Numbered from the stretch's first letter, positions 13,510 to 27,041 are shown. The stretch: 64,000 nucleotides of DNA from Parus major (GCF_001522545.3 NC_031771.1:32192733-32256732); one strand, 5' to 3'. Numbers and translations are program-made. The notes: generated by a model not told the origin, from the letters alone.

Positions 13510-15497
13510 TCATATTTCGTACCTGGGTCTGCATTGCAGAGAGAAGTTGTAATTACAGCATACAAAGGCACTCCTGAGTAGTCTTTAGCCAACTCAGCTG
13601 AATGCTGGTGCCTTAAAGCCATGGTAATAATCATCTTCAGAAAGGGAGGGAACACTCAAAGAGGTTAGTGGCTCCCTTTTTGCTCAAAATAAGTCTGAAT
13701 CTGTGAGAATGGGTATTAAAAATGCAGACTAATACTCTTTAATGTAAGCCAAGTGGTGGTAAGTTTGAGAGCCATTTCCCTAGATGGGTGTCTTGAGTAC
13801 GTGTTGGTGCTAATACTGCTTAATGATGTCACCATTTATGTGGTCACTGTTAGAAATGCTCTCAAATTCTCAGAAATCATAGAGTAAAAACGGGGTCTGA
13901 AATGACAGTATTTCTTTCACTTGATTATGGTAGATAGGCTTTGGTTGTAAGATGAGTTTATAAACCAAATAATTTGCTGCATCTTTTTTTATAAAGGACA
14001 ATAAAATCCTAATTTTTTTTCTTGTATTTGCTTCAGGAATATTATGTATGAAACAAAACAAAATAAATGGCTGCAGATATTTCGAGATATTTTGTGGCTA
14101 TGCACATCTGCAAGTAATGGGAGACTTATCAAAGCACTAAGTATTACAGTACACAAGAACAGGATTTTCTTGCTCTTCTCTTTTTTGTGGTAGATTTTTA
14201 TAATTGGAACAAGTGAGCTATTAAACAGACATGGTTGTTTTGATTGCTCAAAGTATTCCTAATGTTTTATGCATGCAGGTGGATTGCAAATGTATCATGA
14301 CTAATTTATTTCTCAATTAATGTTAGTCCATTAACTAAAATATTTGTCTACTTGGGGTTTTTTTTAGACAGTAAACTAACTCTGATTTTATGCAGACACA
14401 TTTCAATGTCCTCACTGAAATAATATTTGTAGAATAAGGATGCTTAATTAGAATTATCTTGGTGAAACTTCAATTGACATTGGCTATATCTGACAAAGTC
14501 CACCAGGTTTTATTGCATGGGATTGACTCTAGTGATCAGTGGCTGAACACTAATGTTGTGTTCTTCATAATTTCAGGGTATGAATAACATTTACCCCTGT
14601 ATTTATCAGATAAATGGAAAACTAGATCTTATTGTCAAAAAGAAAATTTCTGTAGAATGTAATTTTTAAACCTTGTTTGCTGTATTTTACACTTTTAAAA
14701 GTTTCTCTTTACCATTCAGAAAACCTGTGGGTACCAAAGCCTAAAAAATTGTTCAAATAAGCTCAAAACAGATTATGAGGAAATTTATATAAAAGGAAAA
14801 TATGACTACCTTCCTATCTTTAATTTATGACATGTTCAGTGGCAGTAATGTATATAAATCTTGATTGGAGAATAGCAGAAGAGGGTTAGCTTTTGTCACA
14901 CAGCCTTTTACCCTCATATCATGGGGCAGAAGTATGGGAAACGGGCAATGTGTTGCCTTTAGACCTTTTATTTCATCTCTAACAAAGAAATATAGTTCAT
15001 GTCTTTATTGTGTCTTCTTTTCAGCTACAAACTGATTTCCTCTTTTCATGGTGTGTACAAGGCAGACTGCTAATCCTTTCAAAAGATGTCTTAGTTTTGC
15101 TAACATAAATGAAACCAAATATGTCTGAGATGCAGCGTGATGGTACCAGGATGCTGTGAAAGCTATCAAGAAGTCAATTAAAAATGGAAAACACCAGGGA
15201 ATTTTTGGTGGAAGCTTTTTCACCACAAAGGGCTTAATACTGTCAGTATCCATCAAGGACTTTGGTGACCCTGATCTGTCTTTTTGGTTCTGGTCAAGAA
15301 GCAAAATTTGTTAAGGTGGGAAATCTGGTTCCAAGTGAATGGCCAAGTACTGATTGCTGCTCTTACAGCAGTCTCTCCTTAAATTTATGTTAAACTTTCT
15401 AGAAAATGCCTGCTTTATCCCTATATAGAACAAAATAATCTTTTCAGCATTGAAATACTTTCAATGGAAAGGTATTTTTATTTTTGTAGCTGATGTA
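13510..15497. other. Unannotated sequence before the LTR
   Basis: No coding or repeat signal is recognised. A minus-strand frame of 99 codons at 15005-15304 has no splice or family support. Confidence 0.6.
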
Positions 15498-15909
15498 GGT
15501 TTCTGCTGGGGTAGAGTTGATTTACTTCAAGCTGATATGGGGCTGTGTTTTGCATTTTTCCTGGAAAGCTTTGATAATACTTTTTTTAGTTATTAGTTAT
15601 AATTATATATATATATAATATAATTAGTTTATTTATTAGGGATTTTTTTGGTTTTTTTAGTTATTCCTGAACACAAGAGTTAAGGTCTTTTCTGGTCCTT
15701 GCCCCACCCCACCAACAAGGAAGCTGAGGGTGCACAAGAAGCTGGGAAGGGGCACACAGGACAGCTGACTCACACTGACTAAAGAGATATGCCAAACTCA
15801 ACCCATGAGTTTTCTCACTTTTAATCTTCAGATTCTCTCTTGATCTTGCTGGTGTGGGAGTGAGCAAATGGTTATGTGATGCTCGGTTGCTAGCTGGGAT
15901 TAAACTGCA
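15498..15909 (+). mobile_element. Decayed solo LTR of an avian endogenous retrovirus
   Basis: The segment aligns along its length with the LTR at 55140-55714. Shared blocks in the same order include GCTGGGGTAGAGTT, ATGGGGCTGTGTTTTG, GGTGCA, the AAGGcCTTTTCTGG word, GACAGcTGAC, and a 3' end around GGGAGTGAG and TAGCTGG. Two changes stand out. A TA-rich stretch of about 55 bp is present near 15583-15638. Roughly 225 bp, corresponding to 55381-55605, is missing at about 15790, which removes the TATA-box region, so no LTR promoter remains. No second copy or internal retroviral region flanks it, so it is a solo LTR or fragment. Boundaries are good to about 5-10 bp; no clear target duplication is seen. 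Confidence 0.85.
15583..15638. repeat. TA-rich insert within the LTR
   Basis: An AT-only stretch with about eight TA units (TATATATATATA near 15606-15618) interrupts the LTR relative to its sister copy. It probably grew by slippage from a TTTAGTTATTAG-like seed. Confidence 0.8.
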
Positions 15910-18900
15910 CCTCCTGCCCAGTCATTTAAACCTTGAGTTTATGTTCAAGCTCTCTCCAGGGCAGCATCTACTCTCCTAAGGGCATAGAAGCTAGACCATA
16001 TTTTATTGCTTCTTCTATCTTTATCCTTCATCAGTGAAGGCCTTTGTCATATATTGTTTCTAAATCTCTTTTCAGCTTTTCCCCACTCATATATTGGTGT
16101 GAAGTGCTGCTCAGTAAAACAGATTTAGCAGTAAGCTTATGTCTGGAAAAATAAAAAGTAGAAATGCCTACCCCTTTTACTATCTCCTACTTACAGTGTG
16201 TCTGAAGTGCTCAGACTGACAAACTCTTTACATATTCCCTATGTGGCAGTGTTAAATGTAATGTCTTAATAGTAAAAGCTATGTAAAAATCTTAACCTGA
16301 AAAAAGCTCAGCTCAATGAGGGTTTTCTTCTTGAGGCAAAACTCAGCCCAGTGTTTTCAGGAGGATTTGCTCAGGTCCAAAGCTCTTTGGCTTTGCCTGG
16401 AAATCATTCAGTGTGTCATTCATGTTACCTACGTGTGTTTTTGTTTTTTTACTGAACAGTATTCATCAAGTCTGCTAACTGGAAAGAAGTGTAATACCTG
16501 TTAACAGCTTTTCACTTGGGACAGTCTCAAAATTAGGTTCTGGGAGGCTTTTTGTTGTCTTCAGAAGCTATGAATCCAGACCAAACTTATTAACCCTTCT
16601 AAAATATATGTTCCACCTAAATTCTAAAACATTTTTGACTGCTTCTCAGTTCAAGAATAAACTTGGAGCATAAACCATGCTTTTTTTAAACAATTTCTAG
16701 CATGATGCTTTATTTTTTTAAATGAAAGTTCCCTATTCTTGTCTTTTCTCAAACAAAGGTGAGTGCTTTGCAAGACTGGAGGAGAATGGAGCAAAGTTTC
16801 TAAGTGCAATATCTCTTGTTCTCTTTTTATTTTTATTTTTTTCTCTGTTTTTCCTTGGAAAACTGTAACAATATTATGATTTTTGTGGCCTGACTTGATT
16901 TTAGAGTGAGGTAGAGAGCAAATTTCTTAGGTAGCAGCTTTTCCAAGAATTGGAACCATGTTCATAGAAACTATTCCACTAAATTTCTCAGTTTCTTCCC
17001 AAAAGTGAATGTTTCTATGCAACAAAGAAGAGAATTTGAAAACCAACCTGGAAAATTACCATTTAGCTATATCATTTCTTATAGGCATAAATACCAGATT
17101 TGGGTAGGGATTTTTTCTTACCTTTGGGAGTCCTTGCTGTATACATGCAGATTAACTTGGTGGTGGCACCCATAACTCATCATTAAAAAGTTCTGTGGTC
17201 TCACTAAATTTTTGTGGTTTCATGAAGTATCTAATTAAGCCTCTTGTTGTTTTGAGGATTTTTTAGGTCTAAATCTTTGCCTCTCTATATACATATAAGG
17301 AAAACATGGAAGACAAAAAAGTATAGAATTCAGAAATTATATGATTTGTGAGCCAGAAAAGCAGCATGTTACAGTATGACAGTTTCATAAATGAATATTG
17401 TGGCAGGAATATCATTGTCTAAAGAACTTCAAAATTTTATTTTCTTTTTTCTTCTGTATTGGCGAAGATAAAAAATAAGATTAATATCTCCTGCAGAGAT
17501 TGTACTACTTAGTTAATTTCTTTATATAAGGAGATTTTACTACAACTTCGATTTTTGAAGGCAGCTGAGTGGTAAAATATGGCCTTTATAGACTTATGGA
17601 GCATGTCCTACTGTGTAGAACAACTGTGAAGAAAGAATTTTATATGATGCCTTGAATTGTAAGGGGAAGGGAAATAATACTGAAGGCTGCTTACATGTTC
17701 ATCTGAGTAAATTTATGTGAGGATGGTACCTGTGGGAAATTTGGCTGGTGAATGGAGCTGCTCTAAGTCTGAACAAACATATGGCTGCATTTCATGTCAT
17801 GTTCAATACTTATGTACCTATACTTACAGCAACTAGGAAACAAGCAAATGCTCTTTCCATTTTCTTCCAGTCTTCCTATCCTTAAGATGGTCATTACAGC
17901 TATGGGAACAGCTTTTTTGGCGAGTCTGATACGTGCAGTGCTCTACTTTATACCTCAGATGTTGCATTTTGATCTTATTGGTTATCTTTCTTGGGATGAA
18001 AACAAATATTTCTTCTCCAAAAATAAGAAATGTGGTAAATTTGGAATTTTTGAATTTATCTACATTTAAATCTTAGAAGGTATATGGTGTGTTGTGTTTG
18101 TTACCCTTACTCAGCACTTTCATGTGCCCTTTAAGAGCAGGAAAGAGCCCAGTGATTCTTGCAGATTAAGGGTGTTGTCAGTGCAGATCAGTGTCACCCT
18201 GGTAATGGTGTATCTGACTGAGCAGAGTAGATGTGGTCAGTGTGACATGATTGAGAGTGTCAAAGATTTCATATACATTACCTTTCAGAATCTATTGCTG
18301 GTTCTTCGGTTGTTTTTTCTGACCTGCCGCATGAGCCGTATTTGATGTCTCTTGTAATCATTAGTGAAAAGTCACCAACCACTTTGCTTACTGGATGGAG
18401 GATCTAGAAGAAAAAAGCCTTTATTTCAATCCTTATGGTGTATAAAATTACCTGATGCAAGTTTTCTGCACAAGAGTAACACACAAGAAGAAAGAGCAAC
18501 TTAAAAAACCCCAAATCAATACCCAAATGTTTTTAAGAATTTGTGGTCTTGTGTGGCAAGTTTCACACACACAAACTCTGGCATTTTTATCTATGTCAGG
18601 TGTGTACACAAGTGCACTGGAAAGGCAAAGGTGGCCCAGGTTCCCAAGTAGGTGTCCCATGTCCTTCTAAATCATACTTAGAACAAAATGTATTTTTTGT
18701 CCCTAGGAACAGGGGCAATGCAGTTGTTTGGAGACCCAGGGGAAAGTTTGAAGCTGTGGGCTCCAGTGGGTACACTCAGCACAACCTGCTTTGTGGTGGC
18801 AATAGGCCCTAAACAAAATAAAAAAAAAAACTAAAGTCTTCCAGGGTAGTTTCCCCCCATAAACAGAAATAATGGATTGTGACTTGACAGATAGCTTTCA

Positions 18901-19970
18901 GGGACTCCAAAGGCCTATTACAATCTGTTGGTTAAAAAGAAATATGCTTTACAGAATTCCACTAAGAAAGGTCTGCTATTGTGAAAATGTAATTCTGTGT
19001 TGGCTTATATATTATAGAATACTGGAAATTTAATATGTAATTCATCATATGCTATAGATGCAATATTGTGTTGCTACTCCATGCAGCTAGGGGCAGCTGG
19101 TGTTCCTTGGAAAAGCTTTGTGTGAGTAAAGTAGATGATTTTAACAGAATCTGCTGGATGAATCATTGTTAAGAGATTAGGAGCCCAAAAAATTGAAGGA
19201 AGAAGCCTCTAGGAAAATGATTGCCAGTTGTTAGATAAAAGAATTATAGTAACAATATCGTCCATAAACTTGGTGTCTGGCTAATTATTCATAATATTAC
19301 ACTGAAAGAGGAAAATGGAAAGGGAGATAACACAAGCTATTACAGTAAATGTTAGGACTTACTGGAGGGAATGTTCTGTTTCCATCTTGCCATATTGGCT
19401 GTAGACTTTCTATGTGTGGAAATCTTGCTGCCACTCCACAGAGGTGAGCTGTATCAATGAAGCTGCTAGTTTTTTACTGTAAGATGAGTGAACAAGGCCT
19501 TCATGGATGTTCATCAAAAACTAAAATCAGATCTTAAGGTGGGAGAGCTATGTCAGCTTATTGCTTTATGCCACCACAAAATAAGTGGATTAATAAGGTA
19601 ATCAATAAAAGACTAGATAAGAAGCCTTGTTCTGGAGAAATAATGAGAAAATTAAATCTTTATTTGGCAAACATGTCTGAAAGCAGCCTGTTGGGCCTGA
19701 GTTTTACAAGGTACTGGGAACCTGATATGATGTTGTCTGTTGTATGTGCTACAATATCCACAGCCTTGTGACTGAGCTGAAGAGTGAAATACCAACTGTG
19801 ATTACTGTTTTCTTGCTTCTGACAGTTTGTATCAGATTTAACTTCTCTTGGAGTCTTTTTCTTCAACTATTTTTTAAGTTAATTTACACAAAATGGGTGT
19901 AGTGTCTGCTTACACCTTACTTTCATGAAAGTTGGTTAAATATCCATGCTATCACAATAATGATCCAAAC
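15910..19970. other. Unannotated sequence
   Basis: No gene or known element is recognised. The span 18455-18812 is open in two + strand frames and ends at AATAAA-like sequence followed by A10 (18820-18829). That could mark the tail of a retroposed fragment, but no parent is identifiable. T runs are frequent on the + strand. Confidence 0.55.
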
Positions 19971-20032
19971 TGTTAGAAAACATAGATAATTGTTAGATTC
20001 CTGTTACAAAACATAGATAATTGTAACTCCAG
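19971..20032. repeat. 31-bp tandem duplication
   Basis: Two adjacent units share TGTTA then AAAACATAGATAATTGT, at 19977-19993 and 20008-20024, giving a period of 31 bp. The units differ at a few positions. This is a local tandem duplication. Confidence 0.85.
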
Positions 20033-22113
20033 GAGCAGGGAAATCACACTGAGAACTGAACAAACTGCTATCTCACTGAAGTGTCAAATGTGACTTATTT
20101 GTCCAAAAATTAGAATTTCATTGTGGTTCTGAGTTGACCAAACTTTTTAACCTCTTATGTTCCATAAGGCAGTTACTGAAGATAGTGTTAAAATGCTAAG
20201 GTAAATTTGACCTAAACTTTTTCTCATCTCACTATTCTGCTCATGTGTTTTACAGCCAATATTACTGCAGCTGCCTTTTCTCATCAAGTGCAGGTGTCTT
20301 AAAGGTAAACAAAGTTCTGAAGGAATTCCCCATTGAGACACACTCTACTCAATCAGAGCCTGGAGAAACTGGAAATGGCAAGTGAAAATGCAAAAAAAAC
20401 CCAGTGTAGGTGAAGACCAGATAGTTGCAGTGTACACGAACAAGCAAGCACAGACTTAGTTACTGATTGTCACAAAAAGTCAAAGTGCAACTAAATGGCC
20501 CAAGTTACAGTAATAAGAGCTCTTTACTGACTGCACACAATTGCACACACTAAACTAGTTACAAAGGAAGACTTTTGCCTAAGCATATCCATTGGGATAC
20601 TTACCCTACTACCTAAAAGGCATTCATCATCATGGTAGAGGTCTATGATTTCAGGGAAACAAAATGGAAAAATTGCTTGATCAGAACACATTAATTATTT
20701 TTTAAGTTTGCCTTGAAGCAGAAAATTATGACAATAGCACTTTTGCTTTTCCTTGCTTATCTTAATTCTAGAAATGAGAGATATCTGCAACTATCCAATT
20801 GTATCCTAGATGTTTTAAGTTCTTTTGTGTACAAGAAAAATTGCATTGCAGTGAATGTCTATTGCAATAAAGATTATCTTTAGTGATGGGGTTGAGAACA
20901 AATGTGGGACACGTTTGCCTTTCCTTCTGAATGAACTTCTCTTGCAGTTTTAAAAATTGCAATTTTGTATAGTCCCTTTTTTTCCTCTTTTAATCTTCTG
21001 GGAGCTATTTATGTCAATGGAATATAAAGCTGTTAAAACTAGTGCAGCATATGACTCCAGAAATAAGGGGAGTAACCGCCTTTAACACCGTAAAATATTT
21101 ATAGTTTATTCTACATGCTAGTTACTTTCAAACTTTGTGCCTTCTGTTCAATGCATAACAGCACTCTGAGTTACAATCCTCTTAATGATGTTAGAATATG
21201 GTAAACAAGCATTATGCTACTGTGAATATTTGAGCTAAACTATGTGCTTGAATTTGGAGTCCCTGCCGTTAGAACTGACTGAGCGCGTGTTAAGCAAGTA
21301 TCTTCCCCTCCAGTACAATTTTATTTTCACATTAAAATAAAGCTGTCTATTATAATGCCCTGGTGATGATTTTCACAAGCCAGTTTGGGGACATGGGATG
21401 TCAGGCAGTCTGAAGTTGGGACTGGGGAAGTGGCTGCTCTCGACAGGAAGCGATGGCTTAGCAGCCAGCACTAGTAGCCTGCTCTAAGCAGGTCTGCTCA
21501 CTGGTGTGACCCTGGGACCCTTAGGCTTTGTACCAAACCTTTTCCTAATAATTGTTGAGCCATGTACAAGCTATCCAATAACAATCACACAGATGGAAAG
21601 TTTTTTTGCAGTGGAGCTATCTGGAGAAATTTTTCATTTTAGCAATGTTTGGGGTTTCTCTAATGTTCAGCCTGTGGGGAGGCCAGTCAAAGGAAGTGCA
21701 GGCTGCAGCAACAGCATGGCTATGTTTGAGCAGTGTCTGTGAGGTTTGTTAGGTAAGGCTTAGCCCGTGCTTCTGATGGAGACAAAGCTTTGGGTCTCGG
21801 TCTTGGTGGGGCTGAACAGAGTCTGTCAAAGAATGTTAATGCCATTCTTTTTAAATGAGTCATTTTTTAAGGAAAAGTAGTAAAGAGAAACCAGGGAAGT
21901 CAAACAGTTTATGCTCTAGAGAAATAGGATTGATTTTATCTCCACTGTAACCATGTTGAATTTTACTGGATTTGTCTTAAGTGAGGTTCATCAAACATTC
22001 ACTCTAGATACTGCATGGAAAGAAGTGTGTGTTTGTTCAAAAGTCTTTCTGACATGCACTTTCTTGCTTGTGATTTTATAAGGTTTTGAATGTAATGTTC
22101 TTGGTTCAGATGG
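20033..22113. other. Unannotated sequence with a possible 3'-end-like motif
   Basis: No gene is recognised. At 21060-21460 CpGs are more frequent than nearby. AATAAA near 21337-21343 is followed within about 30 bp by G/T-rich sequence, the arrangement of a poly(A) site. Without exons upstream this remains weak. Confidence 0.5.
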
Positions 22114-22145
22114 GATTTCTTTTTTTTTTTCCTTTTCTTTTATGT
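22114..22145. repeat. Pyrimidine-rich tract
   Basis: T11 (22120-22130) continues into CCTTTTCTTTTATG. This is simple low-complexity sequence on the + strand. Confidence 0.8.
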
Positions 22146-22239
22146 TGTAGCCACGTGATCTCAGCTGGAGCCTGAGATGAGGCTATGACTGACAGCATCC
22201 CTTAAGCAAGGGACAGTGAGTGAGAAAAAACGGATTATC

Positions 22240-22330
22240 TTCACATTATTGGGTGATAATTAAAGCTGTAATCTAATTAACCTTCATGGCCATCATGTGG
22301 TTCTTCTGAGAAAACCATTTCTTAGTGGAG
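22240..22330. promoter_or_regulatory. Possible conserved noncoding element (weak)
   Basis: Within 90 bp there are two ATAATTAA/TAATTAA-type homeodomain cores and a CATGGCCATCATGTGG block with E-box-like CATGTG. The density of such words resembles vertebrate conserved enhancers. Nothing in the sequence proves conservation, and AT-rich DNA yields TAAT cores by chance. Confidence 0.2.
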
Positions 22331-25300
22331 GTCTCTTGCTTAATCAAAATTGCAAGGAAGTGGATAATTCTGGACTAGGACTTACCGGAATGGTTTTGAA
22401 TATCCTTCTCTGTAGCGCTGCCATGTGCATCTTCATTACCTCTACCATTACTGTTTTTATGTATTTATTGTCCTAAATTTACACTGGAATTATGCATTTA
22501 CCTTGGAAATACAAAGCCATTTAAGTCCTCTGAAATTTTATTTGCATAGGAAGAGAGGTTTTTAATGCCTAAAATGGGATAGAAGCATGGGGAATTTAGG
22601 AAACACATTTCAAGAAACTGACTTCCAACAACTGATCTTAGTAATGTGATTGTAGTGAAACTTGTCTTGCCATACCATTTCTCTTACAGTTAACAGGATT
22701 CAAAGTGATGTGAAGTTTCCCTTACAGAGGCCACTTCTATTTTCCTCTGTTTTTTCCCAATGTTTTCTCAAGGATTGAAAGAGGCAGAGAGGGATTCATA
22801 TTTAATGACACCTTTTATTCAGATTGCAGCATGTTGCTTTCTAATTTAGGCTGCATTGCCAGAATCCTTCTTAGCTAAATTCTGAAGCTCTAGCTTTAGA
22901 TGTAGTGTCAGCAGTCAGGAAAATGACTCGGAGGAACTCAACACCATGGATAGTCAGCTTGGCAGAATTCAATACTGGGGATTCCAAAGCAGGAAGAAGA
23001 GGGTTTGAGGGTATGTAGTGTTTAGGAGGAAGTAAAAGAAGGAATAGAAAAGTGAAAAAAATTGTATTACAATTACACATTACAATTGCATATTTTCAAA
23101 TTATAGAAAAAGTCTTCTTTTTTCTTTTTTGTTTTTTTGTCGGAAAACAAACAGGAAAGAGATCATGAAGAACATGATGTCTTCCTGTAACTACGATGAT
23201 CCTAGGCATATTCTTTTCTGTACAACAATGTAGATTCAGCCAGGCAGTCTGTGACTTGCTTTTATTTTTCTAAATCACTATATATGATTACATAGCAGCA
23301 AAAAAAACACAGAAAACTCTCACAAAGTGCTAGTATTGCTGCTTTTAGTACTGTAAATTCTAAAGAGAAGTACATTGTGGATTTTTTTGTAGGTAATATT
23401 TGAATAGAAAACTATATGTTGTTAACATCATCACACAATGGTACATTTCAACCTACCTGCTAAAGATGAGAACAGAAGAGTTCAGCTGTGTATGAGCTTT
23501 ACAAAGTGAAATCGCTATATAAAATTATATACCTACTCCAATGCTACCTTTGAACTGTGGAGTAGGATGATGCTATAGCCTTTTTTCAGTCCAGTAATGC
23601 CAGAAGAAACCTTAAATATTCTACCCATCCTAACCCACACTGAGCAAAGCTTTTAAACACATGCTTTGTAATAATCCTGCTATTTTAAATCCATAGGGAT
23701 TTCTGTTCAGAAAATAAAAATAACACTGCAAGCACAAAGTACAGCCTGAATCTGTTCTCAGTGTAGCAGGTGGAGCTGACAGAGCTCAGCTGACTTTGTT
23801 ATGCTGTCTGACAAGACAGGCTGCCTCCAGGTAAGGCTGGCAGCCTAGGCTGCATAGGTTTTACTATTCATTCTGATGTCTTTCTTGTGGACTGATGTGA
23901 ATACACTGATATAACAGGCCTAGTGTTATCAGTTTTCCTAACAGGCTCAGCACAGGTGAATCTTTGGACTTAATCTCGTGGGACTAAACTTCTCATGGTG
24001 AAGGTGAAAAAGCATAGGAAAAAATATTTGTAGCAAAAATCTACCTTATAAGAGTTATGCAATGCCAACCACTCAAATACAGTTCTAGATATTTTGTTTA
24101 TTGCATCCTGACTTGTAAGAATAAAGTTCTACTGTATTCTTTTAAGGAAGAGGAGTAAATTTCCCACTGAGCTAAACTGATGGAACACAGTATCTGATGG
24201 ATATTTTTTTTTTTTACCATCTCCAAGTTTTTTTATAAAATGAAGGTATTAAACTTGTGTGACATTCTTGTATATTCAGATGTTTGTGATGTGTCCTTAG
24301 TGGCTTGTGGTATACAGTGATTTTAAATTTAAATTAGATTTTAAAAGGAAGCATTTAATAACTGTTTATGTATCTTTAGAACTAGAAGTAGTGTTGGGTA
24401 TCTGTCACAATGGGAAATTTTAAAATATATCAGATATCTGATGTATTTATGCCTCATTTTTCTCTAAACAAGTTTAATTCTTGTGGCTGCAGCATGTGAC
24501 TAATCTTTCTTTGCTTTTTGCCTCTATCAGGGAGATCTGCTGTAATCAGAAAGCAAATCAAAGAAAAACAAGAAAATCTCTTAAATGATTTTTAAAATCT
24601 GATCACATGGCAGGAATGTGTTGTTTTCCTTTAACTTTTATGGTTAACAAAAGTCTAAATTGTTGAAAAACTTGTATCTTTAGATGCTCAAATTTATATC
24701 TGTGTTCTAGTAAAGGGGCTTCCATTGGTCTTTAGCAGTACTAAGATATTTCTAAAAGACCACAATCAGCTTGTCGAGTCCTTTCAACACCTGTGTTTTG
24801 CTATGGGACACCAAAGTAATAATCAAAGTATTCTTTCAGATCTGGGAGTATAATGGCTCTTTACAAATGCTGGTGTAGTAGAAACTTAAATTACACAAAA
24901 AGAACAGGAAAAATCTGAATAGTGTCAGGAATAGTGTTGAAACTTTTCTGCTGCAGCATGTTTCTTATGAAACGGTGAGACCTAGCAGCAGAAGATCATT
25001 GGTAGTTCATCAGCCTTCACTGCTAAGGGCTATAACATGCTTTTGCTTTCCTGATCTTAGCATTTTGATTTTCATTGCAATCTTAGTGCACATTTCTAGA
25101 AGCAAACAAAGATTTGCATAGTTGTAGTGTCACACATGAATTGACTTCCCTACATCTGCCGCAAATTGGATTCCTTTTTTTAGCAGTGATAGTTTCTTAT
25201 TGTGAGGCAAACAATAAAAAATCAAATTCCTTCTAATTATGCCAGAAGTTTTAATAAGTAAGTTATTTATAGCTTCACACTTAGAGTCTGCCTCCTCAGT

Positions 25301-25666
25301 GATATAAATCAGCATGATGCTTTTTAGCTGGGAATGTGTGTTCTTATGTGACAAAATCATTGATTCAAATCTACCCTTAAAAGGATTTTGTTCCCATGAC
25401 AGCCTAGCAGGGCAGAAGGTCTTTGTCTTGATAAATTCTTTGACATTGGGTTTGAAATGTTGGTCTAATCTGTTGCAAGGCTATCAAAAAGAAGCTGATC
25501 TGATATTCAGTGTTTGAAGTAATGGTTTTCAAAAGAAACCAATTGCAACAAATCTGTGAGGATGATGAGGGAAAGGGGAGAACTATTCCGAGATTTAATA
25601 TCAAAAATTAAGTGCTTAAATTATCAAGAATGAAAATGTGTAATGTGACTTGGTTAGTGGAGTTTG
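22331..25666. other. Unannotated sequence
   Basis: No gene or mobile element is recognised. A 69-bp stretch at 23762-23830 is bounded by CTGTTCTCAG on the left and CAG|GTAAGG on the right on the + strand and is open in one frame. It is treated as a pseudo-exon candidate under the findings. T12 lies near 24204. Confidence 0.55.
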
Positions 25667-25686
25667 AGTACCCCGCTGAGGGTACT
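25667..25686. repeat. Perfect 7-bp inverted repeat
   Basis: AGTACCC at 25667-25673 and GGGTACT at 25680-25686 pair around CGCTGA. It is short enough that chance is plausible. Confidence 0.8.
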
Positions 25687-26222
25687 TATCAAGCCCATTT
25701 GGGTGCTGGAACTCACTCTCTGCCAAGCCTTAGCCATGTGGATGGCTTACCTTAGTTTGGTTGGAGGAGTAATCACATATTGGACAAAAGCTAACAGGCA
25801 AAAACTGTTAATTTCATGACAGCCCTGGCTCTGGTAGGCTAATAAAACCGGTCTGTTTGGATCTAGAAGTAGTGCAATCCATAATGAGGTGATGGGGCAT
25901 TGGAAGGGATGCTGATCTTATTGAGACCTGGTATTTGAGAGAGCCCAAGGAATGCCAAAGGTACCTTTGTTTTTATATACTGCCACTCTGCAATAGTACA
26001 AGAGAGAGATGACCTCCTTCTAACTTGCATATTAATATATGAGCAGGAACACCATTTAATCACAGGAAGGAAGCTCCATACAGTCTTCCAGATAGCCAAT
26101 TGCTTCAGTATCCTTGTTCAAGCTGTAGTCTGTTGCTTATGGTTGTGGGGAAAAGGTTATGCTCACAGCAGTGCTTTAGTAAAAGTTATTTTCGGGAGAG
26201 GAGAGAGATCAGAAATTAACCT
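25687..26222. other. Unannotated sequence
   Basis: No gene or repeat is recognised apart from chance-length open frames. Confidence 0.6.
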
Positions 26223-26392
26223 CATTCCTTGGTAGAGACTTCATAAAATATTTATGGTAATTGTCTCAACAACCCATAAGGTCATGACCATTTTGGGTAA
26301 AATGAATGGTCTGTTTTCCAAAATGACACGATAAAATTAGGGCAGAGATTAGAATTGAGATTTCTTGCCCAAGGAGAGGGCCAAAGGCTACC
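26223..26392 (+). mobile_element. Probable MIR-like SINE relic
   Basis: The order of words follows the MIR/CORE-SINE consensus: TCAACAACCC-ATAAGGT, then CCATTTT, then GGGCAGAGATTAGAATTGA where MIR has its gGCAGAGC-GGATTCGAA block. The copy is heavily diverged and lacks the tRNA-like head. MIR relics are old enough to be shared by amniotes and occur at low density in birds. The call rests on memory of the consensus and could be chance. Confidence 0.4.
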
Positions 26393-27041
26393 CCAGGAAA
26401 GCTGTATCCAAGCATAACACTCAGTGGAAGAAAAAATTTAAATTCCTCTTTAAGAATGGTAAATGCACCATATGAGGTAAGCTGTTTCAGTATTTAATAA
26501 TTTTTCACTGTTCATTTGGAAAGTTTGCACTTCCTGCAGTTTAATTCAGGAAGCTCCAACTTGCAATTACTAGTTTTTGTATCCTTGTCAGCAAATGCCA
26601 AATACATTATATACCCTCAGTAACAGATCTTTTTCTTCATGCAGTTCTGTGTCAAGTGATAACCAGTGTACATCCTTTTCTTGGACAGTGGAAAAAGAAC
26701 CTGAGTTAAAAAATCTTTTTCTGAGAGGTGTTAAAAATGATGGCTTATAAGCCCATACTTCTGTTATCCTGGAGAAACATTTTTTGTCTAACATTTAGCT
26801 ATCCAGCTTGGCAAGTGCTGATATGAAGCTGGTCCTCTTTTGTGCACTTTGTATAACTTCTATAAAAGACTTCCCCCTCATTTAAGTGCGGTATGATCAT
26901 TATCTATGTTAATGAGAATGATCTGCTATGCTTTTAAAATCATTGCTAAAAATACTTTGAGAGCAGTTTAAGACTTCAACTCAGTGTCCTTATTACTTCA
27001 TTATTTTCCATGATCTTGGCAGTGTACTGGTAATTGTACTC
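26393..27041. other. Unannotated sequence
   Basis: Unique sequence between the SINE relic and the minus-strand LTR. A minus-strand frame at 26588-26794 matches nothing known to me. Confidence 0.6.

Noticed and set aside
22379..22450. Minus-strand GTAAGT donor near 22383 preceded by open frames
   Set aside because: The exonic end CCG is poor and no pyrimidine-rich acceptor precedes it.
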